NCBI GenBank assembly: GCA_039029515.1
Contig: JBCCFX010000009.1
Coordinates: forward strand, 1-34,094
Length of the DNA: 34,094 bases
Reading direction: 5' to 3'
Source: JBCCFX01 sp039029515
GTDB taxonomy: Bacteria > Planctomycetota > Phycisphaerae > Phycisphaerales > SM1A02
The notes under the pieces are model-generated. The model was not told the origin of the DNA and made no database searches. It was given only the letters and a program-made list of their open reading frames with translations. Of this stretch, positions 16,865 to 25,362 are shown one piece after another. The position numbers were made by a program, and so were the translations under genes. Numbering within the stretch: the first letter of the stretch is position 1; each line of letters opens with the position of its first letter.

Positions 16865-17235
16865 CCGCTTGCCTTCACCGGGCGTTGTGCCGCCATCGTG
16901 ATGGACTGGGTCGCAGAGTTCTTCATGGACTGTCGAACCGCTATGCATGCAGACGCTCCTGACGCTTCCTTCGAGGACTGGGCGAGACACCCTGAAACCT
17001 GGGGCGGGCGATCCATCCGAGGTTCGTCGGACCGCCGAAGAGACTACGCCGAAAGGCGTCATCGCCTGCTCAGACGACCGCCCGACCGATCATCGGGAAT
17101 CGATCGGTCGACCGCCGGCGCAGACCCACAATCGTACCAGATGCCCCGTCGGAACGATATCCCGGACGCACGCGCAACGGCCTGATTCGCACGTCCTTGG
17201 TTGACAGAATCACCCCATGTCGACATCATCGTCTG
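16865..17235. other. Divergent intergenic region between pilT and guaB
   Basis: About 370 bases without a supported gene. It carries in-frame codons upstream of pilT (ATG 16948, 17062) that would encode a non-conserved extension, a TACGAT read on the minus strand at 17136-17131 as a possible pilT -10, and the guaB promoter near the right end. Confidence 0.5.
17201..17229 (+). promoter_or_regulatory. guaB promoter
   Basis: A consensus -35 TTGACA (17201-17206) and CATCAT (17224-17229, 4 of 6) have the ideal 17-base spacing. The -10 ends 6 bases before the guaB ATG, so the mRNA would start at about the start codon. No Shine-Dalgarno precedes it. Confidence 0.5.
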
Positions 17236-18708
17236 ATGGAAGCCAAAGTCATCCACGACGGCATCACCTTTGATGATGTCCTGCTCGTTCCCCAGTACAG
17301 CCAGCTGACCCCGGATAAGGCTGAGACCGCCACGCGTCTCACCCGCAATATCCAATTGAATATCCCCGTGATCTCCGCGCCCATGGACACCGTCACGGAG
17401 GCGTCGCTTGCCATCGCGCTCGCCCAGGAAGGCGGACTCGGCGTCGTCCATAAGAACCTGACACCATCCGAACAGGCCCGCGAAGTCGCCAAGGTCAAGC
17501 GCAGCGAGAACGGGATCATCACCGATCCGGTCACGCTCAGCCCCAAGGACGCCGTCCGCCGGGCGCTGGACCTCATGGCCCAGCAGAATGTCTCCGGCTT
17601 TCCCGTCACCGAGGACGGCCTGAGCCACGGCAAAGTCGTTGGTATCCTCACGCGCCGTGACCTCAAGTTCCTTGACGCCGACACCCAGAGCGTCGGCGAT
17701 GCCATGACGCGGCCGCCGCTCATTACCGCTCGACCTGACACCACGCTCGAGCAGGCAGAACGCATCCTCAACGAGGCCCGCGTCGAAAAACTCCTGCTCA
17801 CTGACAAAGACGGCCATCTCGTCGGCCTCATTACGATGCGTGATATCGACAATACGCGCAGCCATGCGAATGCATGCCGTGATGCACGCGGTCGACTTCG
17901 CGTCGGCGCTGCGATCGGCGTGAACCAGTTCGAGCGTGCCGAAGCGCTGATCAATGCCGAGGTCGATGTCCTTGTCGTCGATACCGCACACGGCCATTCG
18001 GAGAATGTCCTCAGTACCGTCCGCACGATTCGCGAACGCTACGACATCGACATCATTGCAGGAAATGTGGCCACGACCGCCGGCACGATTGACCTCATTG
18101 AGGCTGGCGTGGATGCGGTGAAAGTCGGCATCGGCCCCGGCTCAATCTGTACAACCCGCGTCGTGAGCGGTGTCGGTGTGCCGCAACTCAGTGCGATACG
18201 AAACGCCGTCGATGCCGCGGAAGCGCACGGCGTGCCCGTCATTGCCGATGGTGGAATTCGTCAGTCCGGCGACCTCGCGAAGGCGATCGCATTCGGCGCG
18301 TCAAGCGTCATGCTTGGCTCACTGTTTGCCGGCCTGGATGAGAGTCCGGGCGAACTGATCCTGCATCGCGGCCGCCGATTCAAGTCGTATCGCGGTATGG
18401 GGAGCGAAGGCGCGATGGGTGCCGGTTCTGCCGACCGATACGGGCAGGCCGAAACTCGCAAGTACGTGCCGGAAGGCGTCGAGGGCCGGGTGCCGTATCG
18501 TGGATCGCTTACGGAGCTTGTCTACCAGATGGTGGGCGGCTTACGGGCTGCCATGGGCTATTGCGGCTGCGGGACGATCGATGAGATGCGGCATCACACG
18601 CAATTCGTCCGCAACAGTCCTGCGGGCCTGATCGAGTCCCATCCGCACGACATCGCGATCACGAAGGAATCGCCGAACTACATGACCATGAAGTTCGACG
18701 GCGAGTAG
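17236..18708 (+). CDS. guaB: Inosine-5'-monophosphate dehydrogenase
   Basis: A 490-residue cytoplasmic enzyme that oxidises IMP to XMP with NAD+, the committed step of guanine nucleotide synthesis. It has the TIM barrel split by a CBS pair: GITFDDVLLVP at the N-terminus, SAPMDTVTEASLA, CBS domains at ~95-205, then VDTAHGHS, GIGPGSICTTR with the catalytic Cys, IADGGIRQSGDLAKA, and the flap region KYVPEGVEGRVPYRG with the conserved Arg/Tyr. All key residues are intact and length matches the family. The start at 17236 follows the predicted -10 by 6 bases; the ATG at 17217 is out of frame. tRNA-Val follows 91 bases downstream. Confidence 0.98.
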   Translation: MEAKVIHDGITFDDVLLVPQYSQLTPDKAETATRLTRNIQLNIPVISAPMDTVTEASLAIALAQEGGLGVVHKNLTPSEQAREVAKVKRSENGIITDPVTLSPKDAVRRALDLMAQQNVSGFPVTEDGLSHGKVVGILTRRDLKFLDADTQSVGDAMTRPPLITARPDTTLEQAERILNEARVEKLLLTDKDGHLVGLITMRDIDNTRSHANACRDARGRLRVGAAIGVNQFERAEALINAEVDVLVVDTAHGHSENVLSTVRTIRERYDIDIIAGNVATTAGTIDLIEAGVDAVKVGIGPGSICTTRVVSGVGVPQLSAIRNAVDAAEAHGVPVIADGGIRQSGDLAKAIAFGASSVMLGSLFAGLDESPGELILHRGRRFKSYRGMGSEGAMGAGSADRYGQAETRKYVPEGVEGRVPYRGSLTELVYQMVGGLRAAMGYCGCGTIDEMRHHTQFVRNSPAGLIESHPHDIAITKESPNYMTMKFDGE

Positions 18709-18730
18709 GGGAGATGACCGAAACCCGATG

Positions 18731-18759
18731 TTGCCCGCGAGGGTGATGGCGGGTATTCT
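18731..18759 (+). promoter_or_regulatory. Likely tRNA-Val promoter, or guaB terminator hairpin
   Basis: TTGCCC (18731-18736) and TATTCT (18754-18759) lie 17 bases apart, about 41 bases before the tRNA. The same stretch can fold as TGCCCGC (18732-18738) with GCGGGTA (18749-18755), a 7-bp stem that could end guaB transcription. Either reading, or both, may apply. Confidence 0.4.
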
Positions 18760-18799
18760 TCGGGATCTCGGGTGACGGCTCTGGCCTGCCACCCACGTT

Positions 18800-18873
18800 G
18801 GGCCATTGGCGCAGCTGGCTAGCGCGCTTGTATGACACACAAGAGGTCACTGGTTCGAGTCCAGTATGGCCCA
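18800..18873 (+). tRNA. tRNA-Val (anticodon GAC)
   Basis: A complete 74-base cloverleaf. The acceptor stem GGGCCAT pairs with ATGGCCC (7 of 7), the D stem is GCGC/GCGC, and the anticodon stem CTTGT/ACAAG closes a 7-base loop ATGACAC whose anticodon GAC reads the valine codons GUC and GUU. The T arm is ACTGG-TTCGAGT-CCAGT and the discriminator is A. CCA is not encoded and must be added enzymatically. Confidence 0.95.
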
Positions 18874-18882
18874 CTTCGAACG

Positions 18883-18910
18883 ACCCGCCGCTCGGCGGGT
18901 TGTTTCGTTT
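18883..18910 (+). terminator. Rho-independent terminator of tRNA-Val
   Basis: ACCCGCC (18883-18889) pairs with GGCGGGT (18894-18900) around GCTC, followed by TGTTTCGTTTTGG. It lies 10 bases after the tRNA and 32 bases before the end of the converging kinase gene. Confidence 0.85.
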
Positions 18911-18941
18911 TGGTGATCCTGTCGCTGCGACTGCGAATGCG

Positions 18942-20678
18942 TCAGCTCAGCGGCAACGTCAGTCGGAAACATGCGCCATCGCGAACGTTTGGAATCAGCT
19001 TCAGATCGCCACCCAATTCGCGGGCAAGACTGCGTGAGAGCGAAAGCCCAAGTCCAAGGCCCGGCGATGGATCGTCGGCATGCTCGCCGCGCTCGAATGG
19101 ACTGAAGATGGCGGCGGCCAGATTGTGAGGGATGCCTGGTCCGTGGTCCTGCACGTCAACGTGCGCCATGCCGTTGTCGACACTTACGTTGACTTCAATC
19201 GTGCGATGGCCTTTCTCGCCCGCGTACTTGCACGCGTTGTCGACCAGGTTGAACAGAATCTGGCCGACGGCGTCGACATCGGTATCAAGCTCGTTCGAAT
19301 CTGGGATTTCGCCCACTTCAAGCGTCATGCCGCCGGCTTCAGCGCGTCGGCGGAGCGACGGCGCGAGGCGCTCAATCAGCGCGTCCAGCGAGACCGTTTG
19401 ATTCCGAGTGCGCTGATGACCTTCCTCAAGCTGCGCATACCCAAGCACGTTCTCGACGAGTGCCGACAGTCGCGCCGATTCCTCATCGAGTGTCTTGAAG
19501 TACTCGCGACGCGTCGCTTCATCTTCAACCATACCGTTCGCCAGTGCTTCGGTGTACAGGCGGAACGTCGTGAGCGGCGTCCGTAGTTCGTGGGTCACCG
19601 CCGAAGCAAACCGGCTGCGTGTCCGCGCGAACGCGACGCTGGAACGAAGTGATCCTGCGACTGCCGCAAAACCGGCAATCACGGCAAACCATGTGATGGC
19701 GAGTGTCAATCGTGCCGGCGTCAGGCCGGAGGGACTCGCATCAGGAGCCGCAACATTCAGCGACACGGGGAGCATCGCCAGACGTTGACCGATGTCTGGT
19801 GCTTCTTCGTCTGATGCGATCTCGTGAAGCGGTTCGAGCGCTGCATCGGGCAGAAGATCATCGATCTCGTCGAGCAACGCGCTGCGCAACGCAGACCAGT
19901 CGGCAATGAACCCCTGGAAGAGGCGTTCATCGTCGTCCAGTACGCTCCGCAAACACATCAGCTCGTCATTAACCCAGAGCGCGACAAGCGGGCCAACCGT
20001 GGAAGCAGATCCGGCTTCTGACTGAGGCTGATTCGCTGCAACGACCTGCGGCATGTTGGCCAGCTGCGCGGTCTGTTGCCGCTTCTGCGCCTCAATGAAA
20101 TTTCGCTCCTGCTGCGATCCTCGATCCGTAGCGATCCATGATGGTTCGGGCGCCTGAGCTGGCGCGGCCGGCGCACAACCCAGCACTTCCGGCGTCACCA
20201 TCGACGCCAGCTGACCGAGTCGTGCCGAGTTCGCCTCGATCTTCGCCGAGGGAAGTGTTTCGCCGACGAGCAACTCGCCGAAGCGGCCACTTGGAGCCTG
20301 TGGCGATGTGATGCGTCCATCGGCCTCCACCTGGAAGTGGATTTCGATATAGGGTGACGGTGAAGCCAGGAGAGGTGATGGCGTCAGGACCTCGCCTTCC
20401 TCGATGGCACAGAGTTCTGCCGTGTACGCCTGCGCTGCAGGGGTCAGTGATTCGTAGTCGGCGCTCGGCCGGCTTCCTTCGCGGGCCAGATGCGGCGCGA
20501 GCCACGAATCCATGCGCCACAGCGCGAGTCGAAGTGACTCCTGATGCTCCGCATCCGATCGCGCTGCCATTTCATCGCGCTCGAGCTTGAGTACAACCAC
20601 GCTGATCCACACCAGCGCTCCGATCACGATGACCGCAGCACCGCCTGAGATGAGCCACCATGTTCGTGATCTACTCAT
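18942..20678 (-). CDS. Membrane sensor histidine kinase
   Basis: A 578-residue kinase. A membrane segment at ~8-30 and another at ~322-345 enclose a ~290-residue extracytoplasmic sensor region with a Gln/Ala-rich stretch near 185-225; I recognise no named sensor domain. The HisKA domain carries the phosphorylated His in FASAVTHELRTPL (His363). The ATPase has the N box LFNLVDNACKYAG, DHGPGIP and the G boxes PGLGLGLSLSRSLA. It would autophosphorylate and pass phosphate to the response regulator encoded directly upstream, with which it overlaps by 4 bases (ATGA). The signal is unknown; a position downstream of an exported vWA protein hints at an envelope-related cue, which is only inference. Confidence 0.93.
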   Translation of the reverse strand: MSRSRTWWLISGGAAVIVIGALVWISVVVLKLERDEMAARSDAEHQESLRLALWRMDSWLAPHLAREGSRPSADYESLTPAAQAYTAELCAIEEGEVLTPSPLLASPSPYIEIHFQVEADGRITSPQAPSGRFGELLVGETLPSAKIEANSARLGQLASMVTPEVLGCAPAAPAQAPEPSWIATDRGSQQERNFIEAQKRQQTAQLANMPQVVAANQPQSEAGSASTVGPLVALWVNDELMCLRSVLDDDERLFQGFIADWSALRSALLDEIDDLLPDAALEPLHEIASDEEAPDIGQRLAMLPVSLNVAAPDASPSGLTPARLTLAITWFAVIAGFAAVAGSLRSSVAFARTRSRFASAVTHELRTPLTTFRLYTEALANGMVEDEATRREYFKTLDEESARLSALVENVLGYAQLEEGHQRTRNQTVSLDALIERLAPSLRRRAEAGGMTLEVGEIPDSNELDTDVDAVGQILFNLVDNACKYAGEKGHRTIEVNVSVDNGMAHVDVQDHGPGIPHNLAAAIFSPFERGEHADDPSPGLGLGLSLSRSLARELGGDLKLIPNVRDGACFRLTLPLS

Positions 20679-21388
20679 GTGTCCACCTCAACATCATCGC
20701 CAAGCACATAACCTTTGCCGCGAATCGTGCGCACCAGCGTTGGCTGCGTCGGATCCGGTTCAATTTTCTCACGGAGTCGCGCGACGGTCATGTCAACCGT
20801 ACGCGTACGTATCCCCTTAGGATCGAGTCCCCACACACGGTGCAGAAGCTCATCGCGATCGACAGCGCGTGCGCGGTTGACAGCCAGGTAACGGAGAATT
20901 GCTGCTTCACGTTCTGTGAGCGCACACGTCGTGGTGCCGTTGCGGTGGACTTCACGCCGTTCCAGGTCAATCTGTGATCCGCAGCTCGTCAGGCCGCGCA
21001 CGTCGGTGCGCCGCTCAGGCGACCGCCGCAGCACGGCTTCAATGCGTGCCAATACTTCATTCGCGCTGAACGGCTTGACGACGTAGTCATCGGCGCCAGT
21101 CTTGAGTCCGCGCACCCGGTCATCCTCAGCGCCGCGGGCCGTCACCATGATGACCGGCAGCGTCGGTTCGATATGACGAAGTTCATCGAGGATCGTGAAG
21201 CCATCGACTTCCGGCAGCATCACATCCAGGAGTACGAGATCGACCGAAGACTCGATCGCAAGATCAACTGCACCGCGACCACTGCCAGAGTCAATCACCG
21301 CATACCCGGCGAAGCGCAAGGCGTCGACGAGTCCGCGACGAACGGCAGCGTCGTCTTCAACGACGAGAATGGTCTGCGTACAGGTCAT
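20675..21388 (-). CDS. OmpR/PhoB-family response regulator
   Basis: A 237-residue transcription factor. The receiver domain begins TILVVEDDAAVRRGL with the acidic pair at residues 12-13, the phosphoacceptor Asp55 in LVLLDVMLPEVDG and the conserved Lys in VVKPFSANE. The C-terminal winged helix includes LTEREAAILRYLA and VRTIRGKGYVL, typical of the PhoB/OmpR family. It pairs with the kinase gene that overlaps its 3' end by 4 bases. Start 21388 is chosen because TACACT (21399-21394 on the minus strand) ends 5 bases upstream; the in-frame ATG at 21406 lies above that box and would not be transcribed from it. Confidence 0.95.
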   Translation of the reverse strand: MTCTQTILVVEDDAAVRRGLVDALRFAGYAVIDSGSGRGAVDLAIESSVDLVLLDVMLPEVDGFTILDELRHIEPTLPVIMVTARGAEDDRVRGLKTGADDYVVKPFSANEVLARIEAVLRRSPERRTDVRGLTSCGSQIDLERREVHRNGTTTCALTEREAAILRYLAVNRARAVDRDELLHRVWGLDPKGIRTRTVDMTVARLREKIEPDPTQPTLVRTIRGKGYVLGDDVEVDT

Positions 21389-21393
21389 AGTCG

Positions 21394-21399
21394 AGTGTA
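21394..21399 (-). promoter_or_regulatory. -10-like box of the response regulator operon
   Basis: TACACT on the minus strand ends 5 bases before the ATG at 21388. A strong terminator lies about 100 bases upstream, so this operon needs its own promoter, which supports the box. Confidence 0.4.
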
Positions 21400-21489
21400 A
21401 AGCCATATCGACCAGATTCCGAGGTTCCTTCCAGCGTTCAACGAGAGATGGCACTTGAGATTGCCCACGAGAACACCAGATCGAGGTGA

Positions 21490-21517
21490 AAGCCACGGGA
21501 CCGTCGTCCCGTGGCTT
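21490..21517 (-). terminator. Strong terminator after the vWA gene
   Basis: A 12-bp perfect stem (21490-21501 with 21506-21517) around a 4-base loop. On the minus strand the stem ends GGCTT and TCACC follows, a short T-run. It lies 36 bases after the vWA stop and separates that gene from the two-component operon. Confidence 0.75.
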
Positions 21518-21552
21518 GTCGATGAGTCCAAATTGTCTGCGAATCGCAGGTC

Positions 21553-23031
21553 TCAACACCCGCCAGTCAGCAGGTAGACCTTGTCATTCCAGCCCAGATA
21601 AAGCGCACCTTCCAAGGAACCCACGAGTTCGCGGACATGTTCCGGCAGCGTGTTGATGAACGCTTTCGCTTCATCGGTGCCGGGGATGATGTGCTCATCG
21701 TGGCCAAAGTCCTTGCCCTTCAGGCGTGCATCTTCGTATCGCTCAACGATGTCGTTGGCCACCCACGTGTCCATCGAACCCGTGCCGAACCGAACGAAGT
21801 AATCAAACGACTGCGGGATGCTGGTTCCGGCGGGAACACTCGCAAGGACGATCTTCGGTGCCGGCGGGGCGAATCGGAATCCCTTGGCTTCAGCCTTATC
21901 ACGAATTGCACTGCGGATCGCGATATCAAAGCTTCCAACATTCGTTGACGCCTGACGCGACAACTCATGTGTCAGCATCGCCTGACGGCGCTGATCAAGC
22001 TCGTTGATCTGATCCTGCAACACCGCGCGCTGCGTCTGCATTGATTCAATCCAGGCCACACGCTGCTCGTGGGTCATGGACTGCATGTTCTCGGGCAGAT
22101 CGTCCGTGTTGACGTCCGCAAGCTTCACCTGCTCGGTGCGAATCGCATCGACGAGGTCCCAGCCGCACGTGTAGAGCTTGCCGGCCTTCGTCGCGGCGCG
22201 CGATGCCGCGTTCGCGGTGTTCATCTGCGCAGCATTCCAATCCTGCGCAACCTGATTGGCACAACCGGCCTGTCCGGCGGCACCGAACGGAATGTACGTC
22301 TTATTGAGATCGCCAGAGAGTGCAATCAACGTCTGGTCAACTGGCGTGGCAATTACGACCGTGCCATTGTCCTGATCAATCATGGCGAACTCACCGTTGC
22401 CGACCATGGCAAGCTCACGCCAGCCCGGGCGGACCTCGCTGTCATCATCGCCATAGACGCAGTAGATGGAGTTCACATCGATGCCACGAAACGCAGCATC
22501 CTTGCAGATCTCACGCACGGCGACTTTGTCGTCTTGATGCGCGGACTCGTTGCCGGCAACGAAGATCATGCGCAGCGCACTGGATGACGGATGCCATTCG
22601 AGTTCCTCGAGCGAAGTCTGCACGACACGACCCACAAGTTCCGTGCCGCCATTGGTCGTCAATCCGAAGAGCATCTGTGAGACGGTGTCGAGGTCCTGCG
22701 TGAACTGCGTTTCGACGTTGACCCAGCCGTTCTCATCGTTGTGGCCATCATTGCCATAACTGAGCAGGGCAACGCGAAGGGTCGGGGTCGGCTCGGCCTT
22801 GGCGAGATCGTTGACGATCGTCCAGAGCTTCTGCCGGGCAGAGTTGATCAGGCCATCCATCGATCCGCTGGTGTCGAGGCAGATGGCGAGTTCGATCACG
22901 TTCTCGCTGGCTTCGGTCGAGGTCTCGACGGGAAGCGGCGTTGCTTCGTGAGCATTGGCGACAAGAATTGGGATGCCGCCAACGGTCAGGCTGGCAACGG
23001 CGATGGAGGAGATGAGTGCACCGTTCTTCAT
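21553..23031 (-). CDS. Exported von Willebrand factor A domain protein
   Basis: A 492-residue protein with an N-terminal signal peptide (MKNGALISSIAVASLTVGGI, cleavage probable after VANAHA-like Ala/His near residue 28). The vWA domain follows at ~45-235, with a metal-ion site DTSGS (D53, S55, S57) and a Thr in TTNGGTELVG. The remaining ~255 residues are hydrophilic and partly helical, with a QDQINELDQRRQAM coiled stretch and a beta-rich C-terminus ending in Gly-Gly-Cys. vWA domains bind protein partners through divalent metal; no partner is visible. An AAAGGA Shine-Dalgarno about 8 bases upstream fixes the start at 23031 rather than an in-frame codon at 23073. It is a single-gene unit ended by a strong hairpin. 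Confidence 0.85.
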   Translation of the reverse strand: MKNGALISSIAVASLTVGGIPILVANAHEATPLPVETSTEASENVIELAICLDTSGSMDGLINSARQKLWTIVNDLAKAEPTPTLRVALLSYGNDGHNDENGWVNVETQFTQDLDTVSQMLFGLTTNGGTELVGRVVQTSLEELEWHPSSSALRMIFVAGNESAHQDDKVAVREICKDAAFRGIDVNSIYCVYGDDDSEVRPGWRELAMVGNGEFAMIDQDNGTVVIATPVDQTLIALSGDLNKTYIPFGAAGQAGCANQVAQDWNAAQMNTANAASRAATKAGKLYTCGWDLVDAIRTEQVKLADVNTDDLPENMQSMTHEQRVAWIESMQTQRAVLQDQINELDQRRQAMLTHELSRQASTNVGSFDIAIRSAIRDKAEAKGFRFAPPAPKIVLASVPAGTSIPQSFDYFVRFGTGSMDTWVANDIVERYEDARLKGKDFGHDEHIIPGTDEAKAFINTLPEHVRELVGSLEGALYLGWNDKVYLLTGGC

Positions 23032-23183
23032 GAACACGTTCCTTTCAGGGTTCCAGGTTGCGAGCCGCGACAACCCGCTGATGTCGTCGGTTCGACCGGC
23101 GGCTCATAGAACATACGTCCGAAAGGGGTGCACCTTGGTCACAGGTATGTAACCGGTGGCATACGACGGGAAGATCGGCTGGT

Positions 23184-23189
23184 TACGAT
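23184..23189 (+). promoter_or_regulatory. -10-like box before the short leader frame
   Basis: TACGAT ends 6 bases before ATG 23196. This is the spacing seen at other starts in the window and points to 23196 as the true translation start. Confidence 0.35.
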
Positions 23190-23195
23190 GATGCG

Positions 23196-23264
23196 ATGCG
23201 ATTCCTGAGAAGCCGCCTTTTGAGTGTCGCAGTCACCGTCTTCATCCTGACCTGGACCGTGTGA
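23196..23264 (+). CDS. 22-residue hydrophobic leader frame, probable displaced N-terminus
   Basis: The frame encodes two arginine-containing residues groups then a hydrophobic helix (start MRFLRSRLLSVAVTVFILTW), exactly the form of a signal peptide or membrane anchor. Its TGA overlaps the ATG of the next gene in another frame (TGATG at 23262-23266). With a -10-like box 6 bases upstream, it is likely the start of the downstream gene, either separated by a one-base frameshift or translationally coupled to it. No separate product of this size is known to me. Confidence 0.4.
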   Translation: MRFLRSRLLSVAVTVFILTWTV

Positions 23265-23812
23265 TGCTTCGCTACCTGGCACAACCGGAAATACTCCGCC
23301 GAAGTGAGTTGGCACCAATCCAGGACCCGCGTGAGTGGTATCCGGACCTGGGCTTCAGCGGCATTGACACGATCGACGTCCCTGATGGCACATTGCTCAT
23401 GTGCGATCCGACGTACTTGTGCGATGCTTACAATTCGACAGACGACCCTGTTGCGGCTTACGTCCGAGCCAACGGCGTGATTATCATGCAAACCGACGGT
23501 GACGGTCGCTGGCCAATATGGTTGCTTGGATCCAAACTGATTGTGCCGATCGCAGTCCCGGATGAAATGAAGCCGCGCCGATCACGTGTTTCTTCATTTG
23601 AGATCGCCGTCGACTCCGCTTCGTTTGTGTGCCTGTCAATTGATGACTCGACGCCGGAAGCCGTGCGACAGGCCATGCTCAAGGGACATGTTGATCGGGC
23701 ATGCCTGACGGTGAAGCCGGGCACGTACACGTTCCAGATCGCACGGCGGCGCGGCAGCTTTCGTGGAACAACGGACTTTGACTTCTTCCTGCTGGCAACG
23801 CGGAATCCGTAG
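23264..23812 (+). CDS. Hypothetical protein with a DPTY-type motif, possibly frameshifted at its start
   Basis: A 182-residue protein I cannot name. It has a segment with IDVPDGTLLMCDPTYLCDAY, an alternation of beta strands, IMQTDGDGRWPIWLLGSKL, and a compact C-terminus ending in DFDFFLLATRNP. The pattern of a glycine-containing turn, a hydrophobic strand and DPxY occurs in several uncharacterised bacterial proteins, but no function follows. As read, the start MLRYLAQPEI has no Shine-Dalgarno and no membrane segment; joining it to the preceding 22-residue frame would supply a signal anchor. It stands alone between divergent vWA and another unknown gene on the same strand. Confidence 0.6.
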   Translation: MLRYLAQPEILRRSELAPIQDPREWYPDLGFSGIDTIDVPDGTLLMCDPTYLCDAYNSTDDPVAAYVRANGVIIMQTDGDGRWPIWLLGSKLIVPIAVPDEMKPRRSRVSSFEIAVDSASFVCLSIDDSTPEAVRQAMLKGHVDRACLTVKPGTYTFQIARRRGSFRGTTDFDFFLLATRNP

Positions 23813-23846
23813 GCCTGCTTCGCTGAAGCCAGCCTAACTGACTCGG

Positions 23847-23852
23847 TAGTAT
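23847..23852 (+). promoter_or_regulatory. -10-like box before gene 23863
   Basis: TAGTAT (5 of 6) ends 10 bases before ATG 23863. The box lies 35 bases after the previous gene. No Shine-Dalgarno is present. Confidence 0.35.
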
Positions 23853-23862
23853 GGGCCGCAGC

Positions 23863-24330
23863 ATGAAGTTCTTCACATATGACTGGTGGCGGCATGGCAA
23901 GCCTGCGCTTGTCGATGATCCTGCGGCAGCCTACGCAAGTCATTACGCAGCGTGTGCATCGCGCCTTCCACCCGATGTACGGCGACTTCACGATGACATT
24001 GCACTCCATGATGCAATCGTGAAGTCGTTGACAGTTGACCCTGACGCAAATGTCCTGACGACAACGCTCGTGGTTGGTGACCTTCAGGTGGGCTATTCGC
24101 AGCTCGAAATTGACTATGTCGACCTTTCTCGGTTTGACCAACGTTCGTACTTCAGCGAGAAAGGAGCGCCGTCGTCGAGCGGACTCGATGAGCTCGCATT
24201 TCACGAGTGCGATGTCGACGGCGAGCTGTTCGTCCACCGATTTCTCTTCTGGTCTGGCATTGAGTGGTGCATTCGATGCCGCGATATGAGGCTCTCGCTT
24301 CAAGAACAGGCCACACGTTTCGGGCAGTAA
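23863..24330 (+). CDS. Hypothetical protein, MKFFTYDWW-type
   Basis: A 155-residue cytoplasmic protein. The opening MKFFTYDWWRHGKP, the central HDDIALHDAIVKSLTVDPD and a beta-rich second half (TTTLVVGDLQVGYSQLEIDY) resemble uncharacterised bacterial proteins that begin MKYFT and are sometimes grouped as DUF4085; this is from memory and not verified. No catalytic motif is visible. Start 23863 is preferred to 23851 because the MKFFT opening fits such proteins and a -10-like box precedes it. It lies in a run of small unknown genes on the same strand. Confidence 0.65.
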   Translation: MKFFTYDWWRHGKPALVDDPAAAYASHYAACASRLPPDVRRLHDDIALHDAIVKSLTVDPDANVLTTTLVVGDLQVGYSQLEIDYVDLSRFDQRSYFSEKGAPSSSGLDELAFHECDVDGELFVHRFLFWSGIEWCIRCRDMRLSLQEQATRFGQ

Positions 24331-24425
24331 TCCGTTCCATGCCGTCACCCGGCATGAAGCGCCTGCACATTCAATAGCGTGCCCGTGGTAGCATGCCAGG
24401 CGTCGTAAATGTGCCGGGGCGATCC

Positions 24426-25310
24426 ATGCAATTTGACCTCTTTGCATCAACTGATGTCGCCGAGTACGTGATCTTCGATCCGACGCTGATCGAACCGGTC
24501 GACGATGAATTGGCTGATTTTGAGGCCATACTTTCGATGGCATCGACATCAGGCAAGGCGCTCCGGTACGGCAGTGATCACGGCGCGACCTTCCGTTTCG
24601 TGGTGAACGAGGTACCGCCCGTTGAATGGCTTGAGCAGAGCGATTGCGGTGTGGAGAACGCATTGCTTCGCGTGCCCAGCGGCCGGCTGATGGTCGCGGG
24701 TGCCGAAGATGTGTTGCCAACGCTTCAAGCCGCGTATGCGAACGAACGATCTGTACCGCCGGGCAACTATGAGGTCGACGCGTTCTGCGTGAACTGGGAT
24801 TCGGATGAAGAAGACGATCGGGTTCGAGCGCTCATCGGTCGTCGCACCGCTTCGATGAGCGATGCTGTCGAAAGCCTCGTCGGGATTGGCCTTTTCGGCA
24901 TGGCTGTGGCGGGCACTCTCTCGATCGTGGCGGCCATTCTTCAACAGACACTTGTGCCGCTGAAAGTCACGGGCATCCTGCTTGGTGGCTACTGGGCTCT
25001 GCTCCTTCCCGTCATGCTCTTACCGCCAATCCGCAGGCTGATTTCTCGGGCTGGCGAAGCTCGGCAAACAGTCCAATCAGACATGCCGTCGATCGTGGTC
25101 TGGATGAGATCCACCGATCAAACGTCCACGTCAACATCGGGTGTCTTTGGCGCTGCGTTCGTGCCACCGAAAGCAGACGACACGCCGCTTCCGCGAGATC
25201 GGATGACGCTCCGCCAGTGGGTCAGCAACTGCATCACGATCGCTTTGATCGTCTTGGCGATGATCGTTTTGGCCGCGCTGATCTCGGTTGTCACATTGTG
25301 GGTGACGTGA
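24426..25310 (+). CDS. Hypothetical membrane protein
   Basis: A 294-residue protein without a recognised family. The N-terminal ~145 residues are soluble and acidic, opening MQFDLFASTDVAEYVIFDPT, with a beta-rich middle. Three hydrophobic segments follow: ~150-175 (GLFGMAVAGTLSIVAAIL), ~182-202 (ILLGGYWALLLPVMLL) and a last one at the C-terminus (TIALIVLAMIVLAALISVVT). A polar loop of about 65 residues separates the second and third. In-frame alternative starts are ATG 24393 and GTG 24411; a TAGCAT overlaps ATG 24393, so a start downstream of that is more likely. It may be an inner-membrane protein with the soluble head in the cytoplasm. Confidence 0.6.
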   Translation: MQFDLFASTDVAEYVIFDPTLIEPVDDELADFEAILSMASTSGKALRYGSDHGATFRFVVNEVPPVEWLEQSDCGVENALLRVPSGRLMVAGAEDVLPTLQAAYANERSVPPGNYEVDAFCVNWDSDEEDDRVRALIGRRTASMSDAVESLVGIGLFGMAVAGTLSIVAAILQQTLVPLKVTGILLGGYWALLLPVMLLPPIRRLISRAGEARQTVQSDMPSIVVWMRSTDQTSTSTSGVFGAAFVPPKADDTPLPRDRMTLRQWVSNCITIALIVLAMIVLAALISVVTLWVT

Positions 25311-25346
25311 GAGGTCTCTGCTGCGAAGGCCTCCTGATCATGGACA

Positions 25347-25352
25347 TACGAT
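25347..25352 (+). promoter_or_regulatory. -10-like box before the broken MORN-like gene
   Basis: TACGAT ends 10 bases before ATG 25363. An in-frame ATG at 25351 overlaps the box and is therefore unlikely to be the start. Confidence 0.35.
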
Positions 25353-25362
25353 GAACCTCGAT

